From positions 1-40,739 of the forward strand of contig CAAGDG010000118.1 in NCBI GenBank assembly GCA_900768515.1: a stretch of DNA of 40,739 nt. The letters run 5' to 3'. Positions 15,026 to 23,964 of the stretch are shown here, piece by piece. The stretch comes from Lentisphaeria bacterium (GTDB taxonomy: Bacteria; Verrucomicrobiota; Lentisphaeria; Victivallales; Victivallaceae). The position numbers and the translations under genes are program-made. The stretch's first letter is position 1; each line of letters begins with the position of its first letter. The notes beneath the pieces were generated by a model that searched no databases, was not told the origin of the DNA, and saw only the letters and a list, made by a program, of their open reading frames with translations.

Positions 15026-16876
15026 GTGAACCATCTCGGTTATCTCAAGTTCATCCTGACAGTGATCGCGCTGCTGCTGGCCGCCGGAATCTACCTCGGA
15101 GTCCAGGCGGTCGACCGCAACCGCGAAACCACCCGGAAACTCGGCGAAAAACTCGACCGGATCGCCGACCGGCTCCGGGAACTGCCGGCTGCGGCGCGCC
15201 CCGTTCCGCAGCCGGTCCGGGAAAAACGGGATTCCACGCCGTTCGCCAACGCCGCCTACTTCGATCCGGAGGCGGTCAAGGGCGGAAGACTGATTCTGGC
15301 GACCCTGGCCGACGTCTCCAACATGAATGATCTGATCAACAACGACGCGACGGTGAGCGGTTTTCACGGTTTCTGCAACAGCTCGCTGGCGGCCCGCGAT
15401 TATGAGAAACCCGAGGAGTACCAGCCGCTGCTGGCGGAATCCTGGACCATCTCCGACGACCACCTCTCCTACCGGATCAAACTCCGGCGCGGCGTCTACT
15501 GGCACGATTTCACCGACCCGGTCACCGGAAAGGAGCACCGGGATGTGGAAGTGACCGCGCACGATTTCAAGTTCGCCATGGATGTGATCCGCAACCCCGA
15601 GGTCAACTGCGAACCCCTGCGGAACTATTATCAGGACTTCGATTCGCTCGAGGTCCTCAACGACTACGAATTCATCGTCCGCTGGAAACGTCCCTACTAC
15701 GGGTCGATCGCCTGCACGCTGGGGATGACCCCGCTGCCGCGCCACCTTTATCACGCCTACGACGGTCCGTTCGACGGACGGCGGTTCAACGACGATCACG
15801 AACGCAACCGGCTCATCGTCGGCTGCGGCCCCTATCAGTTCGCCGGCTGGGAGAAGGACCGGCGGGTGCTCTTCCGCCGCAATCCCCGCTACTTCGGGGA
15901 GGCGTTCGGCGCCGGCCCCTCGATCGACACCATCGTCTGCGAGGTGATCAAGCTGCCCAACACCCGCTACCAGGCGTTGCTGGCCGGTCAGCTCGACCAG
16001 CTCGACCTGACCCCCGACCAGTGGACCCGGCGCTGCAACGAGGAGCCGTTCCGGGATGGCTCGATCAAACGCTACCGCTACCTGCAGCCGAACTACTCCT
16101 ACATCGGCTGGAACCTCAACAATCCGCTCTTCACCGACAAACGGGTCCGGCAGGCGCTGACCATGCTGATCGACCGGGAACGGATTCTGCACGACGTCTA
16201 TTTCGACCTTGCGGAAATCGCAAAGGGGCCCTTCTTTCCCCGGAGCTCCTACTCGGACCCCGCGCTCAAACCGTGGCCCTTCGATCCGGAGCGGGCGAAA
16301 CAGCTGCTGGCCGAAGCCGGCTGGCGCGACGAGGATGGCGACGGCATCCTCGAAAAGGAGGGGCGGAAGTTCACCTTCACCATGCTTCAGATCGCGACCA
16401 GTTCGATCCAGCCGCGGATGATGCCGCTCATTCAGGAGACGCTCGCCGCCGCCGGAATCGATATGAAAATCCAGAATCTCGAATGGTCGGTCTACCTGCA
16501 GCGGCTCCAGGATAAAAACTTCGAGGCGTGCTGCCTCGGCTGGCAGAGTCCCTTCGATCCGGACCCCTACCAGATCTGGCACTCCAGCCAGGCGGATCTG
16601 CCCGGCTCCAGCAACCACATCGGATTCCGGAACCATGAGGCGGACCGGCTGATCGAGGAACTGCGTGCGACCTTCGACATGGAGCGGCGGATCGAACTGG
16701 CCCGCCGCTTCGAAGCGCTGCTCCACGAGGAGCAGCCCTATACGTTCCTGTTTGTGCCCTACCAGCTGGAGGCGCGTTCGGGACGCTACCGGAACGTCCG
16801 GGTGTTTCCGGGCGGCATTCCGGACCTGATCCAGTGGGTGCCGCAGGCCGAACAGCGGCCGGTGCCCGGTCTGTAA
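15026..16876 (+). CDS. Membrane-anchored peptide/nickel-type extracellular solute-binding protein
   Basis: A 616-residue SBP_bac_5 (DppA/OppA-like) protein. It starts at GTG 15026 behind a clear GAGGAGGA. Instead of a lipobox it has an uncleaved-looking helix (residues 8-27, FILTVIALLLAAGIYLG) and then a charged, probably coiled, Pro-rich linker to about residue 70. The binding domain follows: GGRLILATLADV, LAESWTISDDHLSYRIKLRRG, VTAHDFKFAMDVI, VGCGPYQFAGWEKDRRVLF, LNNPLFTDKRVRQALTMLID and the C-terminal PDLIQWVP. These match the family well. No permease or ATPase gene is nearby; it sits between an LptF/G gene and dapB. It may serve a distant peptide transporter, or cell-wall peptide recycling; the substrate is unknown. 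Confidence 0.85.
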   Translation: MNHLGYLKFILTVIALLLAAGIYLGVQAVDRNRETTRKLGEKLDRIADRLRELPAAARPVPQPVREKRDSTPFANAAYFDPEAVKGGRLILATLADVSNMNDLINNDATVSGFHGFCNSSLAARDYEKPEEYQPLLAESWTISDDHLSYRIKLRRGVYWHDFTDPVTGKEHRDVEVTAHDFKFAMDVIRNPEVNCEPLRNYYQDFDSLEVLNDYEFIVRWKRPYYGSIACTLGMTPLPRHLYHAYDGPFDGRRFNDDHERNRLIVGCGPYQFAGWEKDRRVLFRRNPRYFGEAFGAGPSIDTIVCEVIKLPNTRYQALLAGQLDQLDLTPDQWTRRCNEEPFRDGSIKRYRYLQPNYSYIGWNLNNPLFTDKRVRQALTMLIDRERILHDVYFDLAEIAKGPFFPRSSYSDPALKPWPFDPERAKQLLAEAGWRDEDGDGILEKEGRKFTFTMLQIATSSIQPRMMPLIQETLAAAGIDMKIQNLEWSVYLQRLQDKNFEACCLGWQSPFDPDPYQIWHSSQADLPGSSNHIGFRNHEADRLIEELRATFDMERRIELARRFEALLHEEQPYTFLFVPYQLEARSGRYRNVRVFPGGIPDLIQWVPQAEQRPVPGL

Positions 16877-16907
16877 CCCTTTTACCATCATATTGGAAGC
16901 TGAAATC

Positions 16908-17711
16908 ATGATCAAAACCGTCGTCATCGGAGCCGCCGGCCGGATGGGCCGCCGTCTGGTCGCCAACATCGCCGAAAGTTCCACGCTCGAACTGGTCGGC
17001 GCCGTGGAGTATGACGGCTGTCCGTCGCTCGGCGCGGACGCCGGAATCCTCGCCGGCGTCGGAGAACTCGGCGTCACCATCGGAGCCGATCTCGCCGCAG
17101 CGGTCCGCGGGGCCGACGCGGTGATCAATTTCGCCACCGCGGGCGTCCTGGAAGCGACCCGGACCGCGGTCGACGCCGGTTGCGCGGTGGTGATCGGCAC
17201 CACCGCCCTCCCCCCGGAAGTCAAAACCGAACTGCGCGCCATGGCCGACTCCGGCGCCCGGATCGTCTCCTCGTACAACATGAGCGTCGGCGTGAACCTG
17301 CTGTTCAAACTGGTTCGCGAGGCCGCGGAAGTGCTCGGGGAAGCGTATGACGTCGAAATCGTCGAAATGCACCACAATCAGAAAAAGGACGCCCCCTCCG
17401 GAACCGCGGTCCGGCTGGCCGAGGTGGTCTGCGAGGCGCGCGGCTGGGATTACGACGCCGATGTCCGCCACGGCCGACAGGGGGTGGTCGGCGCCCGTAC
17501 CGGCCACGAGATCGGCATGCACTCGCTGCGCGGCGGCGACGTGGTCGGCGACCACACCGTGATCTTCGCGGTGAATGGAGAACGGATCGAACTGACCCAC
17601 AAAGCCTCCAGCCGCGACACGTTCGCGAAGGGAGCGCTCCGCGCGGTGGAGTTCCTGCAGACCGCCGCCCCCGGACTCTACGACATGCAGGACGTGCTCG
17701 GACTCAAATAA
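16908..17711 (+). CDS. dapB: 4-hydroxy-tetrahydrodipicolinate reductase DapB
   Basis: This 267-residue cytoplasmic enzyme reduces 4-hydroxy-tetrahydrodipicolinate with NAD(P)H in the diaminopimelate/lysine pathway. The dinucleotide site GAAGRMG is at 8-14. The family signature EIVEMHHNQKKDAPSGT spans about 150-166, with catalytic His155 and Lys159 and the substrate-binding SGT loop; FATAG and GTTA supply further nucleotide contacts. ATG 16908 has GGAAG upstream and gives the standard N-terminus; a TTG 15 bases earlier is in frame but unlikely. Length matches the family. It lies 31 bases after the solute-binding protein gene and 18 before the next gene, so it is probably within the same transcript. 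Confidence 0.96.
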   Translation: MIKTVVIGAAGRMGRRLVANIAESSTLELVGAVEYDGCPSLGADAGILAGVGELGVTIGADLAAAVRGADAVINFATAGVLEATRTAVDAGCAVVIGTTALPPEVKTELRAMADSGARIVSSYNMSVGVNLLFKLVREAAEVLGEAYDVEIVEMHHNQKKDAPSGTAVRLAEVVCEARGWDYDADVRHGRQGVVGARTGHEIGMHSLRGGDVVGDHTVIFAVNGERIELTHKASSRDTFAKGALRAVEFLQTAAPGLYDMQDVLGLK

Positions 17712-17729
17712 TCCACCCGGGAGGAAGAC

Positions 17730-18584
17730 ATGGAGGAACTTCGGATTCTGACCATCGGCAACAGCTTCACCGACAGCCTTGCCCGCTATTTCCAGCCGGT
17801 CGTGGAATCGGCCGGCTGCCGGCTTCACTTCGACCGGGCGAACTTCGGCGGCTGCGAAATGGTCCGCCACTGGAGCTACGTGGAGGCGGAGGAGCGCGAA
17901 CCGGTCTGCCGGATCTATCAGGGCGGTTCCACCAAGCTGCGGGATCTGCTGGCCCGGGAAAAATGGGATGTGGTGACCATCCAGCAGGCGAGCCACCAGA
18001 GCTGGCGCGCCGAAAGCTTTCACCCCTGGGCGGACAAGCTTCACGACTACATCCGGAAACATGCGCCGGGAGCGGAACCGGTGATCCAGCAGACCTGGGC
18101 CTACCGCGCCGACCACCCGCAGTTCCAGCCGGGCGGAGAGTGGGGAATCTCCCAGCGGGAGATGTACGACCGGCTCACCGCGAACTACACCGCGCTGGCG
18201 AAGAAACTCGGATTGCGGGTGATCCCCTCCGGCTTCGCGGTCCAGCTGAGCCGCGAACAGGAACCGCTCCCCTTTGAAAACTACGACCCCGCCCTGCCGG
18301 AACACCTCCGCTGGCCGGATCTGCCGCCCCAGGCGGGCGACGTGGTCGGACAGTGCTTCTGGCGCAAGAATCCGAAGAGCGGAGAGCTGGAACTGCGGCG
18401 CGACCTGATCCACCTCAACGAGCGGGGACAGTACCTCCAGGCGTGCGTCTGGTTCGGCTTTCTGTTCGGCCGCCCGGTCTCCGACGTCGCCTTCGTGCCG
18501 GAGGAGCTGGGGAACCGGGATGCGGCGTTTCTGCGCGACATTGCACAGCAGGCAATCGACCGTTTCGAGCAGGTCCGGCCGTGA
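17730..18584 (+). CDS. DUF4886-type SGNH-hydrolase-like protein
   Basis: A 284-residue protein starting at ATG 17730 behind GGGAGGAAG. It opens with LRILTIGNSFTDSLARYF, where GNSF..S is the block I in which the serine of SGNH-like hydrolases sits. GGC (FGGCEMVRHW), WDVVTIQQASHQSW and the later LIHLNERGQYLQACVWFGFLF with a D..H-like element complete the pattern typical of DUF4886 proteins common in polysaccharide-degrading bacteria. No signal peptide is seen, so it should be cytoplasmic. An esterase or deacetylase acting on sugars is plausible but unproven. Its TGA overlaps the GTG start of lpxB. Confidence 0.8.
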   Translation: MEELRILTIGNSFTDSLARYFQPVVESAGCRLHFDRANFGGCEMVRHWSYVEAEEREPVCRIYQGGSTKLRDLLAREKWDVVTIQQASHQSWRAESFHPWADKLHDYIRKHAPGAEPVIQQTWAYRADHPQFQPGGEWGISQREMYDRLTANYTALAKKLGLRVIPSGFAVQLSREQEPLPFENYDPALPEHLRWPDLPPQAGDVVGQCFWRKNPKSGELELRRDLIHLNERGQYLQACVWFGFLFGRPVSDVAFVPEELGNRDAAFLRDIAQQAIDRFEQVRP

Positions 18585-19738
18585 ACAAAAACATCTGGAT
18601 TCTGGCCGGAGAGGCCTCCGGCGACCTCTACGGGGCGAAACTCGCCGCCGAACTGCGCACTCTCGCCGCCGAACAGGGGAGCACCGTCCGGATCGCCGGG
18701 ATGGGCGGGCCGGAAATGAGCAGGGCCGGAATCGACATCCGGGTCGACTCGACCGAACTCGGCGTCGTCGGCGTAATCGAAGTGGTCAAGCATCTCCTTC
18801 TCTTCATCCGGATTTTCTTCCGGCTGGTCGGACAGGCCCGGCGGGAGCGGCCGGACGCGGTGGTGCTGATCGACTACCCCGGCTTCAACCTCCTCTTCGC
18901 GCTGATGATGTACCGAAGCCGGATTCCGGTGGTCTGGTACGTCTGCCCACACCTCTGGGTCTGGGGAAAATGGAGGCTCCCGGTGCTGGCGAAAATCTGC
19001 CGGAAGATGCTGGTGATCTTCCCGTTTGAAGTGGAGGTGTTCTCCCGCACCCGGCTCGAAGTCGAATTCGTCGGCCACCCGCTGATCGACATCGTCGGCG
19101 GCCGGAAGGATCCGTCCATCCGGCGGAATCCCGACGAATTTCTGCTGCTGCCCGGCAGCCGCACCATGGAAATCAACTATCTGCTGTATCCGATGCTCGA
19201 CACCGTCCGGGAGCTCTCGCAGCGCCATCCGCGACTCCGGTTCCACCTCTCGGCGCCCCGGCAAAAGATCGCGGACCTCTGCCGCCTCCGTTGCGAAAAG
19301 TATCGGGAACGTCACCCGGAACTGCCGGAAATCGAAATCAGCTGCGGCGACACCGGCATCTGGCAGCAGCGGGCCGGCACCGGGCTGGCCGCCAGCGGCA
19401 CCGTGACCGTCGAATCCGCAATCGCCGGACTCCCGCTGGTCGTCGGCTACAAGCTCAACTGGATCACGATCCTGCTGGCCAGTCTGGTGGTGAGGCTCTA
19501 CCGCGGCTTCTTCACGATGGTCAACATCATCGCCAACCGTGTCGTTTTCCAGGAGTTTCTGCAGCACCGTTTCTGCGCGAAGAACCTGGTCCCGGCGGTG
19601 GAGGCGATCCTCCCCGGCGGCAGCCGGCGGGAAGAGGTGGAGCGCGGCATGGACGAGGTCCGCAGCCTGCTCTCGCCCTCCAGTTCGAGCGCGGCGCGCC
19701 AGGCGGCGGAGGCCTGCTGGAACGTCGTCACCCGGTAA
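18581..19738 (+). CDS. lpxB: Lipid-A-disaccharide synthase LpxB
   Basis: The 385-residue GT19 enzyme joins UDP-2,3-diacylglucosamine and lipid X into the lipid A disaccharide at the inner membrane. Characteristic elements are LAGEASGDLYGAKLAAEL at the N-terminus, DYPGFN, VWYVCPHLWVWGKWR, FVGHPLID, LLLPGSRTMEI and ASGTVTVESAIAGLPLVVGYK. Start GTG 18581 overlaps the previous stop as GTGA; this gives the standard N-terminus, while the longer open frame lies within the upstream gene. It is the last gene of the run and is followed by a hairpin terminator. Its presence shows the organism makes lipid A. Confidence 0.96.
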   Translation: MNKNIWILAGEASGDLYGAKLAAELRTLAAEQGSTVRIAGMGGPEMSRAGIDIRVDSTELGVVGVIEVVKHLLLFIRIFFRLVGQARRERPDAVVLIDYPGFNLLFALMMYRSRIPVVWYVCPHLWVWGKWRLPVLAKICRKMLVIFPFEVEVFSRTRLEVEFVGHPLIDIVGGRKDPSIRRNPDEFLLLPGSRTMEINYLLYPMLDTVRELSQRHPRLRFHLSAPRQKIADLCRLRCEKYRERHPELPEIEISCGDTGIWQQRAGTGLAASGTVTVESAIAGLPLVVGYKLNWITILLASLVVRLYRGFFTMVNIIANRVVFQEFLQHRFCAKNLVPAVEAILPGGSRREEVERGMDEVRSLLSPSSSSAARQAAEACWNVVTR

Positions 19739-19739
19739 A

Positions 19740-19787
19740 CGCCGCCCGGGAAGAGCGACTCTTCCGGAGGGCGGCGGATTCTTTTTC
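19740..19787 (+). terminator. Rho-independent terminator after lpxB
   Basis: CGCCGCCC (19740-19747) pairs with GGGCGGCG (19769-19776), with a further GAAGAG/CTCTTC inner stem around CGA. ATTCTTTTT follows. It also separates lpxB from the convergent acetyltransferase gene. Confidence 0.75.
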
Positions 19788-20655
19788 ACTTGGAGTGGGA
19801 GACCACCTCGCCGGGCATGGTGCAGCTTCCGGCGGAGAGGCTCCGCCCCGGGTAGATCGCCGTGTGGATCCCGGTATGAACCCCCTCCCCGATGATCGCG
19901 CCGAACTTCCGGCGGCCGGTATCGACCAGTTCATGGTTGACCAGCCAGCGGTGATTGCGTCCGTCGTGACGGAGATTGGAGATGATGGTGCCCGCGCCGA
20001 AATTCACGTTGTCGGAGATCACCGAATCGCCCGCATAGCTCAGATGTCCGACGCTGACGTGGTCGGCGAGAAGTGAATTCTTGATTTCAACCGCCTGCCC
20101 GATGTGGCAGCGGTCGCCGATCGAGGTGTTGCCGCGGATGTAGCAGTTCGGACCGATTTTGCAGTCGCGTCCGATGATCACATTTCCCTCGACATAGACG
20201 CCGGGCAGAATCACACTGCCCTCCCCGAGCGAAACGAATCCATCCAGCGTCGCGCCGGCGCGCACCGTTCCGCGGATGTCGTTGCAGGTCATCGCGCCGA
20301 CCAGCTTCTCGTTCAGCGCCAGCAGATCCCAGGGGTGGCCCAAACGGCAGGAGGCGGCGTCCGGCGCCAGTTCGGAAGGCGTGCCCGACGCGCCCGGACA
20401 CGCCACCCGGAGCACGACGACGCCGTCGGCGGGATCGCGAACCACGCACTCCCCCGCCGCCGATTCCATCATCGCGACAAGTTCGGGCGAAGGCAGAAAA
20501 TCCGCCCGCGCCGAGATGTTCCGCTTCTGCGCCAACGTGGAAAGACGACCCGCGATCAGATCGCGCACCGGAATCCCGGCAACCTTGATCGAACCGACTT
20601 CAGCGGTAATCGGCCAGAGGCCGGGCACTTTCACGGGAATAATTTCGATACTCAT
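19786..20655 (-). CDS. GlmU-like left-handed beta-helix acetyltransferase without uridylyltransferase domain
   Basis: A 289-residue protein starting at ATG 20655 after GAGGAGG. Residues ~120-280 form hexapeptide repeats (VILPGVYVEGNVIIGRDCKI, then IGPNCYIRGNTSIGDRCHIG). They also contain the acetyltransferase block of GlmU: VEIKNSLL, GHLSYAGDSVI and NFGAGTIISN. The first ~110 residues lack the GGGxGTRM-type nucleotidyltransferase motif, so only the acetyl-transfer step (glucosamine-1-phosphate plus acetyl-CoA) could be made, if any. It follows glmM by 77 bases on the same strand, supporting a role in UDP-GlcNAc synthesis. The uridylyltransferase step would need another enzyme. The N-terminal segment is unassigned. 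Activity is inferred from motifs. Confidence 0.78.
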   Translation of the reverse strand: MSIEIIPVKVPGLWPITAEVGSIKVAGIPVRDLIAGRLSTLAQKRNISARADFLPSPELVAMMESAAGECVVRDPADGVVVLRVACPGASGTPSELAPDAASCRLGHPWDLLALNEKLVGAMTCNDIRGTVRAGATLDGFVSLGEGSVILPGVYVEGNVIIGRDCKIGPNCYIRGNTSIGDRCHIGQAVEIKNSLLADHVSVGHLSYAGDSVISDNVNFGAGTIISNLRHDGRNHRWLVNHELVDTGRRKFGAIIGEGVHTGIHTAIYPGRSLSAGSCTMPGEVVSHSK

Positions 20656-20732
20656 GATTCCATCCTCCTCATTTCCTTCGGGACAGGCCGTCCGCGCCGC
20701 CGTTCCGGACCGCGGACGCGGAGCGGCAGAAT

Positions 20733-22088
20733 TCAGTTGTTGAGTTCCTTTTCGGCCGCCGCGCAGAGCCGTTCCAGCCAGACGCCGACGTCGGCGGGAT
20801 TTTCCGCCTCGACCAGAATTCGCATCTTGTTTTCGGTTCCGGAGTAGCGCACGATGGTGCGGCCGGACTCCCCGAGCGCGGCGCGGCACGCCTCGATTTC
20901 GGCAGGCAGCAGAGAGAGCTCCGCCAGCGGCACCTTCCTCGCCACCGGGAAGGAGCGGATCTCCTGCGGGAACACCGTCATGAAACCGGCCAGTTCCGCC
21001 AGCGGCCGCCCGGTGCGGACCATCAGCTGGAGCACGTGCAGCGCGGAGAGGATTCCGTCCCCGGTGGTCGCGTAATCCATGAAAATCAGGTGACCGGACT
21101 GTTCGCCGCCGACGTTGAATCCGCGTTCGCGCATCCGTTCGATCACGTAGCGGTCGCCGACGTCGGTCACTTCGACCCGGATATTCGCCTGTTTCATCGC
21201 GCGGTGGAGTCCGAGGTTGCTCATGCCGGTCACCACCACAGTGTCCGAAGCGAGCCGGCCGGCCCGCTGCAGATCCAGCGCCAGCATTCCGATGATCCGG
21301 TCGCCGTTGACTTCGACGCCGTCGGCGTCGCAGAAGATCACCCGGTCGGCGTCGCCGTCGAGCGCGATTCCGGCGTCGGCCCGGTGTTCGCGGACCAGCC
21401 GCCCGATGTTCTCCGGATGAGTGGCGCCGCAGCCGTCATTGATGTTGAAACCGTTCGGCGAAACCGCGGTTTCGATCACCTCGGCGCCGAGTTCGCGCAG
21501 AATCAGCGGCGCGATCGAATAGGCGGCGCCGTTGGCGCAGTCGAGCACGATCTTCAATCCCTGCAGCGACAGGCCCGGAACCGCCCCTTTCGCAAATTCG
21601 ATGTAACGGCCGCGGGCGTCGTCGATCCGGGTCGCCCGGCCGATCTCATCGCCGGGGACGTGTTCGGAGACGATCTCCTCGGAGAGAATATGCTTCTCGA
21701 TCTCCAGCTCCACCTCATCCGGCAGCTTGAATCCGTCGGCGGCAAAAATTTTAATTCCGTTGTCGCCGGCCGGATTGTGGCTGGCGGTGATCATGATGCC
21801 GCAGACCGCCCCCATCGAACGGGTCAGGTGAGCGACGGCGGGAGTCGGCATGGGACCGACCGCGAGCACATCCATCCCCATGCTCAGCAGACCGCCCGTG
21901 ATCGCATTCTCGAGCATGTAACCGGAGATGCGGGTATCCTTGCCGAGCACCACCTTGCGCCGCGCGCCGGAACTGCCGGCGCCGAGCACCTTTGCAGTCG
22001 CCTTGCCGACCCGCATGGCCAGTTCGGGAGTGATCGGATAGGAGTTTGCACGGCCGCGGATGCCGTCGGTTCCGAAAAGTTTTTTCAT
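20733..22088 (-). CDS. glmM: Phosphoglucosamine mutase GlmM
   Basis: The 451-residue cytoplasmic enzyme converts glucosamine-6-phosphate to glucosamine-1-phosphate for UDP-GlcNAc. It starts MKKLFGTDGIRG, the GlmM hallmark. ITASHNPAGDNGIKIF carries the phosphorylated Ser103, ALDGDADRVIF binds the Mg2+, GEQSGHLIF is the substrate loop and RYSGTENKMRIL the phosphate-binding C-terminus. Length is normal. CAGGAAA precedes the ATG. The gene is followed by the GlmU-like acetyltransferase. Confidence 0.97.
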   Translation of the reverse strand: MKKLFGTDGIRGRANSYPITPELAMRVGKATAKVLGAGSSGARRKVVLGKDTRISGYMLENAITGGLLSMGMDVLAVGPMPTPAVAHLTRSMGAVCGIMITASHNPAGDNGIKIFAADGFKLPDEVELEIEKHILSEEIVSEHVPGDEIGRATRIDDARGRYIEFAKGAVPGLSLQGLKIVLDCANGAAYSIAPLILRELGAEVIETAVSPNGFNINDGCGATHPENIGRLVREHRADAGIALDGDADRVIFCDADGVEVNGDRIIGMLALDLQRAGRLASDTVVVTGMSNLGLHRAMKQANIRVEVTDVGDRYVIERMRERGFNVGGEQSGHLIFMDYATTGDGILSALHVLQLMVRTGRPLAELAGFMTVFPQEIRSFPVARKVPLAELSLLPAEIEACRAALGESGRTIVRYSGTENKMRILVEAENPADVGVWLERLCAAAEKELNN

Positions 22089-22127
22089 TTTCCTGTTTCC
22101 TCAAAATAGTTCTGTGTTTCAATCAGC

Positions 22128-23198
22128 TCAAAATCCGGCGGCGGGCTTCATCGCAAGGTTCACCGCGAAAGTGCGCAGCGCCAGTTCATCATTCACATTG
22201 AATCGAAGTGTGTAGAGGAGCGCTTCCGCCTCCCGGACCGCCAGGAGTCCCAGCCCGGGGTCGATCCGGGAAGGCAGCGGCCGGCCTGCGAACACCTCGG
22301 GATTGGCCAGGTCCGCGGCGGCGGCCCCGTCCGAAAGCAGAAAAACCTGGGCGCAGAAAGTGTGGATCGCACTGAGGAACTGCAGCCGTTCCCGGCGGCA
22401 GGCTCCGAACGCCTCGTCTCCGGCCAGCTCCTCCATCCGTTTCACGAACGACCGCTCCTCGGTCCGGCGCGCGGCGTCCAGCCGCTCCTGCCACGCCTCC
22501 TTCACCTGCCCCTCCGCCTCGGCATTCAGTCCGGCGGAGACCGCGATCAGCGCGGCGGCGGCCTCCTCCGCGCGTGCCAGGTCGCCCCGCGCCTCAAAGA
22601 GCAGGCAATGGAGTGCTCCGAACACCTTCTCCGAACCGCCGAAACAAAATTCCGAACGATTCTCCAGAAGCGGCAGCAGCTGACAGCGGGAACGGGTGGT
22701 CGGCAGCAATGCGGAAGGACTTCCGGTGGTCAGGATCAGCAGCGTCTCCGGCGGCGGCTCCTCCAGCGTCTTGAGGAATGCGTTCTGCGACTCCGGATTC
22801 ATCCGGTCACAGTCGTGGATCACGCCGATTTTCCGGCCGGCGGCGCCGGTGCTGGTCAGATGGAACTGCTCCTCGAAGTAACGCAGCGTGTTGGGGTCCG
22901 GATCGTTCCGGTCGCCGACCTTGATCTGGTACATTTTCCCGACCGGCGAAAGCGTGTACAACTCGGGATAACTCCCCGCCTCCAGCTCCCGGCAGACCCG
23001 GCATTCGAGGCAGGGACGCCCTCCCCGGCTCTCCGGACATGCCGCAATCTGCGCCAGAACCATCGCGAATTCGCGGCGGCTCCGGTCGGTGTCCGCCTGC
23101 ACCAGAAACGCATGACTCAGCCGCCGGTGATGACGGGCGTTTTCCAGCTGCGCGACCAGAGCGGGAAAAGCGGAGCGGTAATGCTCATAAAGCTTCAT
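22128..23198 (-). CDS. holB: DNA polymerase III delta' subunit-like clamp-loader protein
   Basis: A 356-residue AAA+ relative of HolB. The N-terminal region LSHAFLVQADTDRSRREFA stands where DnaX has its P-loop but lacks GxGKT, as in delta'. Four cysteines (54, 63, 66, 69; CLECRVC) form the zinc module of DnaX/HolB. CDRMNPESQNAFLKTLEEPP and TTRSRCQ carry the SRC motif used as an arginine finger. The C-terminal third is diverged. The ATG at 23198 overlaps the end of tmk by 14 bases, the common tmk-holB arrangement, which supports the call. An in-frame TTG two codons upstream is unlikely to be used. Confidence 0.88.
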   Translation of the reverse strand: MKLYEHYRSAFPALVAQLENARHHRRLSHAFLVQADTDRSRREFAMVLAQIAACPESRGGRPCLECRVCRELEAGSYPELYTLSPVGKMYQIKVGDRNDPDPNTLRYFEEQFHLTSTGAAGRKIGVIHDCDRMNPESQNAFLKTLEEPPPETLLILTTGSPSALLPTTRSRCQLLPLLENRSEFCFGGSEKVFGALHCLLFEARGDLARAEEAAAALIAVSAGLNAEAEGQVKEAWQERLDAARRTEERSFVKRMEELAGDEAFGACRRERLQFLSAIHTFCAQVFLLSDGAAAADLANPEVFAGRPLPSRIDPGLGLLAVREAEALLYTLRFNVNDELALRTFAVNLAMKPAAGF

Positions 23199-23844
23199 GG
23201 ACAATCTTTCCGATTTCGGCGTGAACCAGCTCCGGCGCCCGGTCCGCGTCGACCACCCGGACCCGCTCCGGCTCCGCGGCGGCGATCTTCAGAAAAGCCT
23301 CCCGCACCCGGCGGTGAAAATCGAGCTTCTCCTCCTCGAACCGGTCGTGCAGACCACGGGTTTCCTCCCGCTCCGCCGTCCGGCGGAATCCGGCTTCGGG
23401 GGAGAGGTCCAGCAGAATCGTCAGATCCGGAATACATTCGGCCGCGGCCAGCCCGTTCAGCTCGTCGATCACCGCGGACCCCAGCCCCCGCGCCCCTCCC
23501 TGGTAGGCGGAAGTGGAGTCGAAAAACCGGTCGCAGAGCACCACACACCCGGCTGCGAGCGCCGGACGGATCACTTCGCGCACATGCTGCGAACGGGCAG
23601 CCTCCAGAAGCAGAAGCTCAGTGGTTGGATGGAGTTTTTCCGGACCGGAAAAGTTCTTCACGATTTCGCGGAGCTGCTCCGCAAGCGGAGTTCCTCCGGG
23701 TTCCCGGGTCGCGACACAGCGGCGCCCCTCCCGCTCCAGCATCCCGCACAGCAGCCGCAGCTGGGTGCTCTTGCCGGCCCCCTCCGGACCCTCGAAGGAG
23801 ATGAAGAAGCCCGGATGGGTGTGTTTCAGACGATTCTTGATCAT
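23185..23844 (-). CDS. tmk: Thymidylate kinase
   Basis: The 219-residue enzyme phosphorylates dTMP to dTDP. P-loop GPEGAGKST is at 19-27; the DR motif is DRFFDSTSAYQGGARGLG; TILLDLSPEAGFRR and the lid region with arginines (RTAEREETRGLHDRFE) follow. An acidic P-loop residue after the Pro and a lid with basic residues is the usual bacterial type. I start at ATG 23844 (CAGGAAAT upstream) rather than the longer open frame, because this gives the common short basic lead before FISFEG. It heads the tmk-holB-glmM-acetyltransferase run. Confidence 0.95.
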   Translation of the reverse strand: MIKNRLKHTHPGFFISFEGPEGAGKSTQLRLLCGMLEREGRRCVATREPGGTPLAEQLREIVKNFSGPEKLHPTTELLLLEAARSQHVREVIRPALAAGCVVLCDRFFDSTSAYQGGARGLGSAVIDELNGLAAAECIPDLTILLDLSPEAGFRRTAEREETRGLHDRFEEEKLDFHRRVREAFLKIAAAEPERVRVVDADRAPELVHAEIGKIVHEAL

Positions 23845-23883
23845 ATTTCCTGTAAAATTCCTGCAAAAGAACAATAGCACCAT

Positions 23884-23912
23884 TTGCCGTAAAGTTCAAA
23901 CCGTGATATATT
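23884..23912 (+). promoter_or_regulatory. Promoter of the purH-like gene
   Basis: TTGCCG (23884-23889) and TATATT (23907-23912), 17 bases apart, 53 bases before ATG 23965. The leader is very T-rich. Confidence 0.45.
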
Positions 23913-23964
23913 TTAACAATATGTTTTTTTCGATATTTTCAATTTTTTCGAAAGACGATACGAC

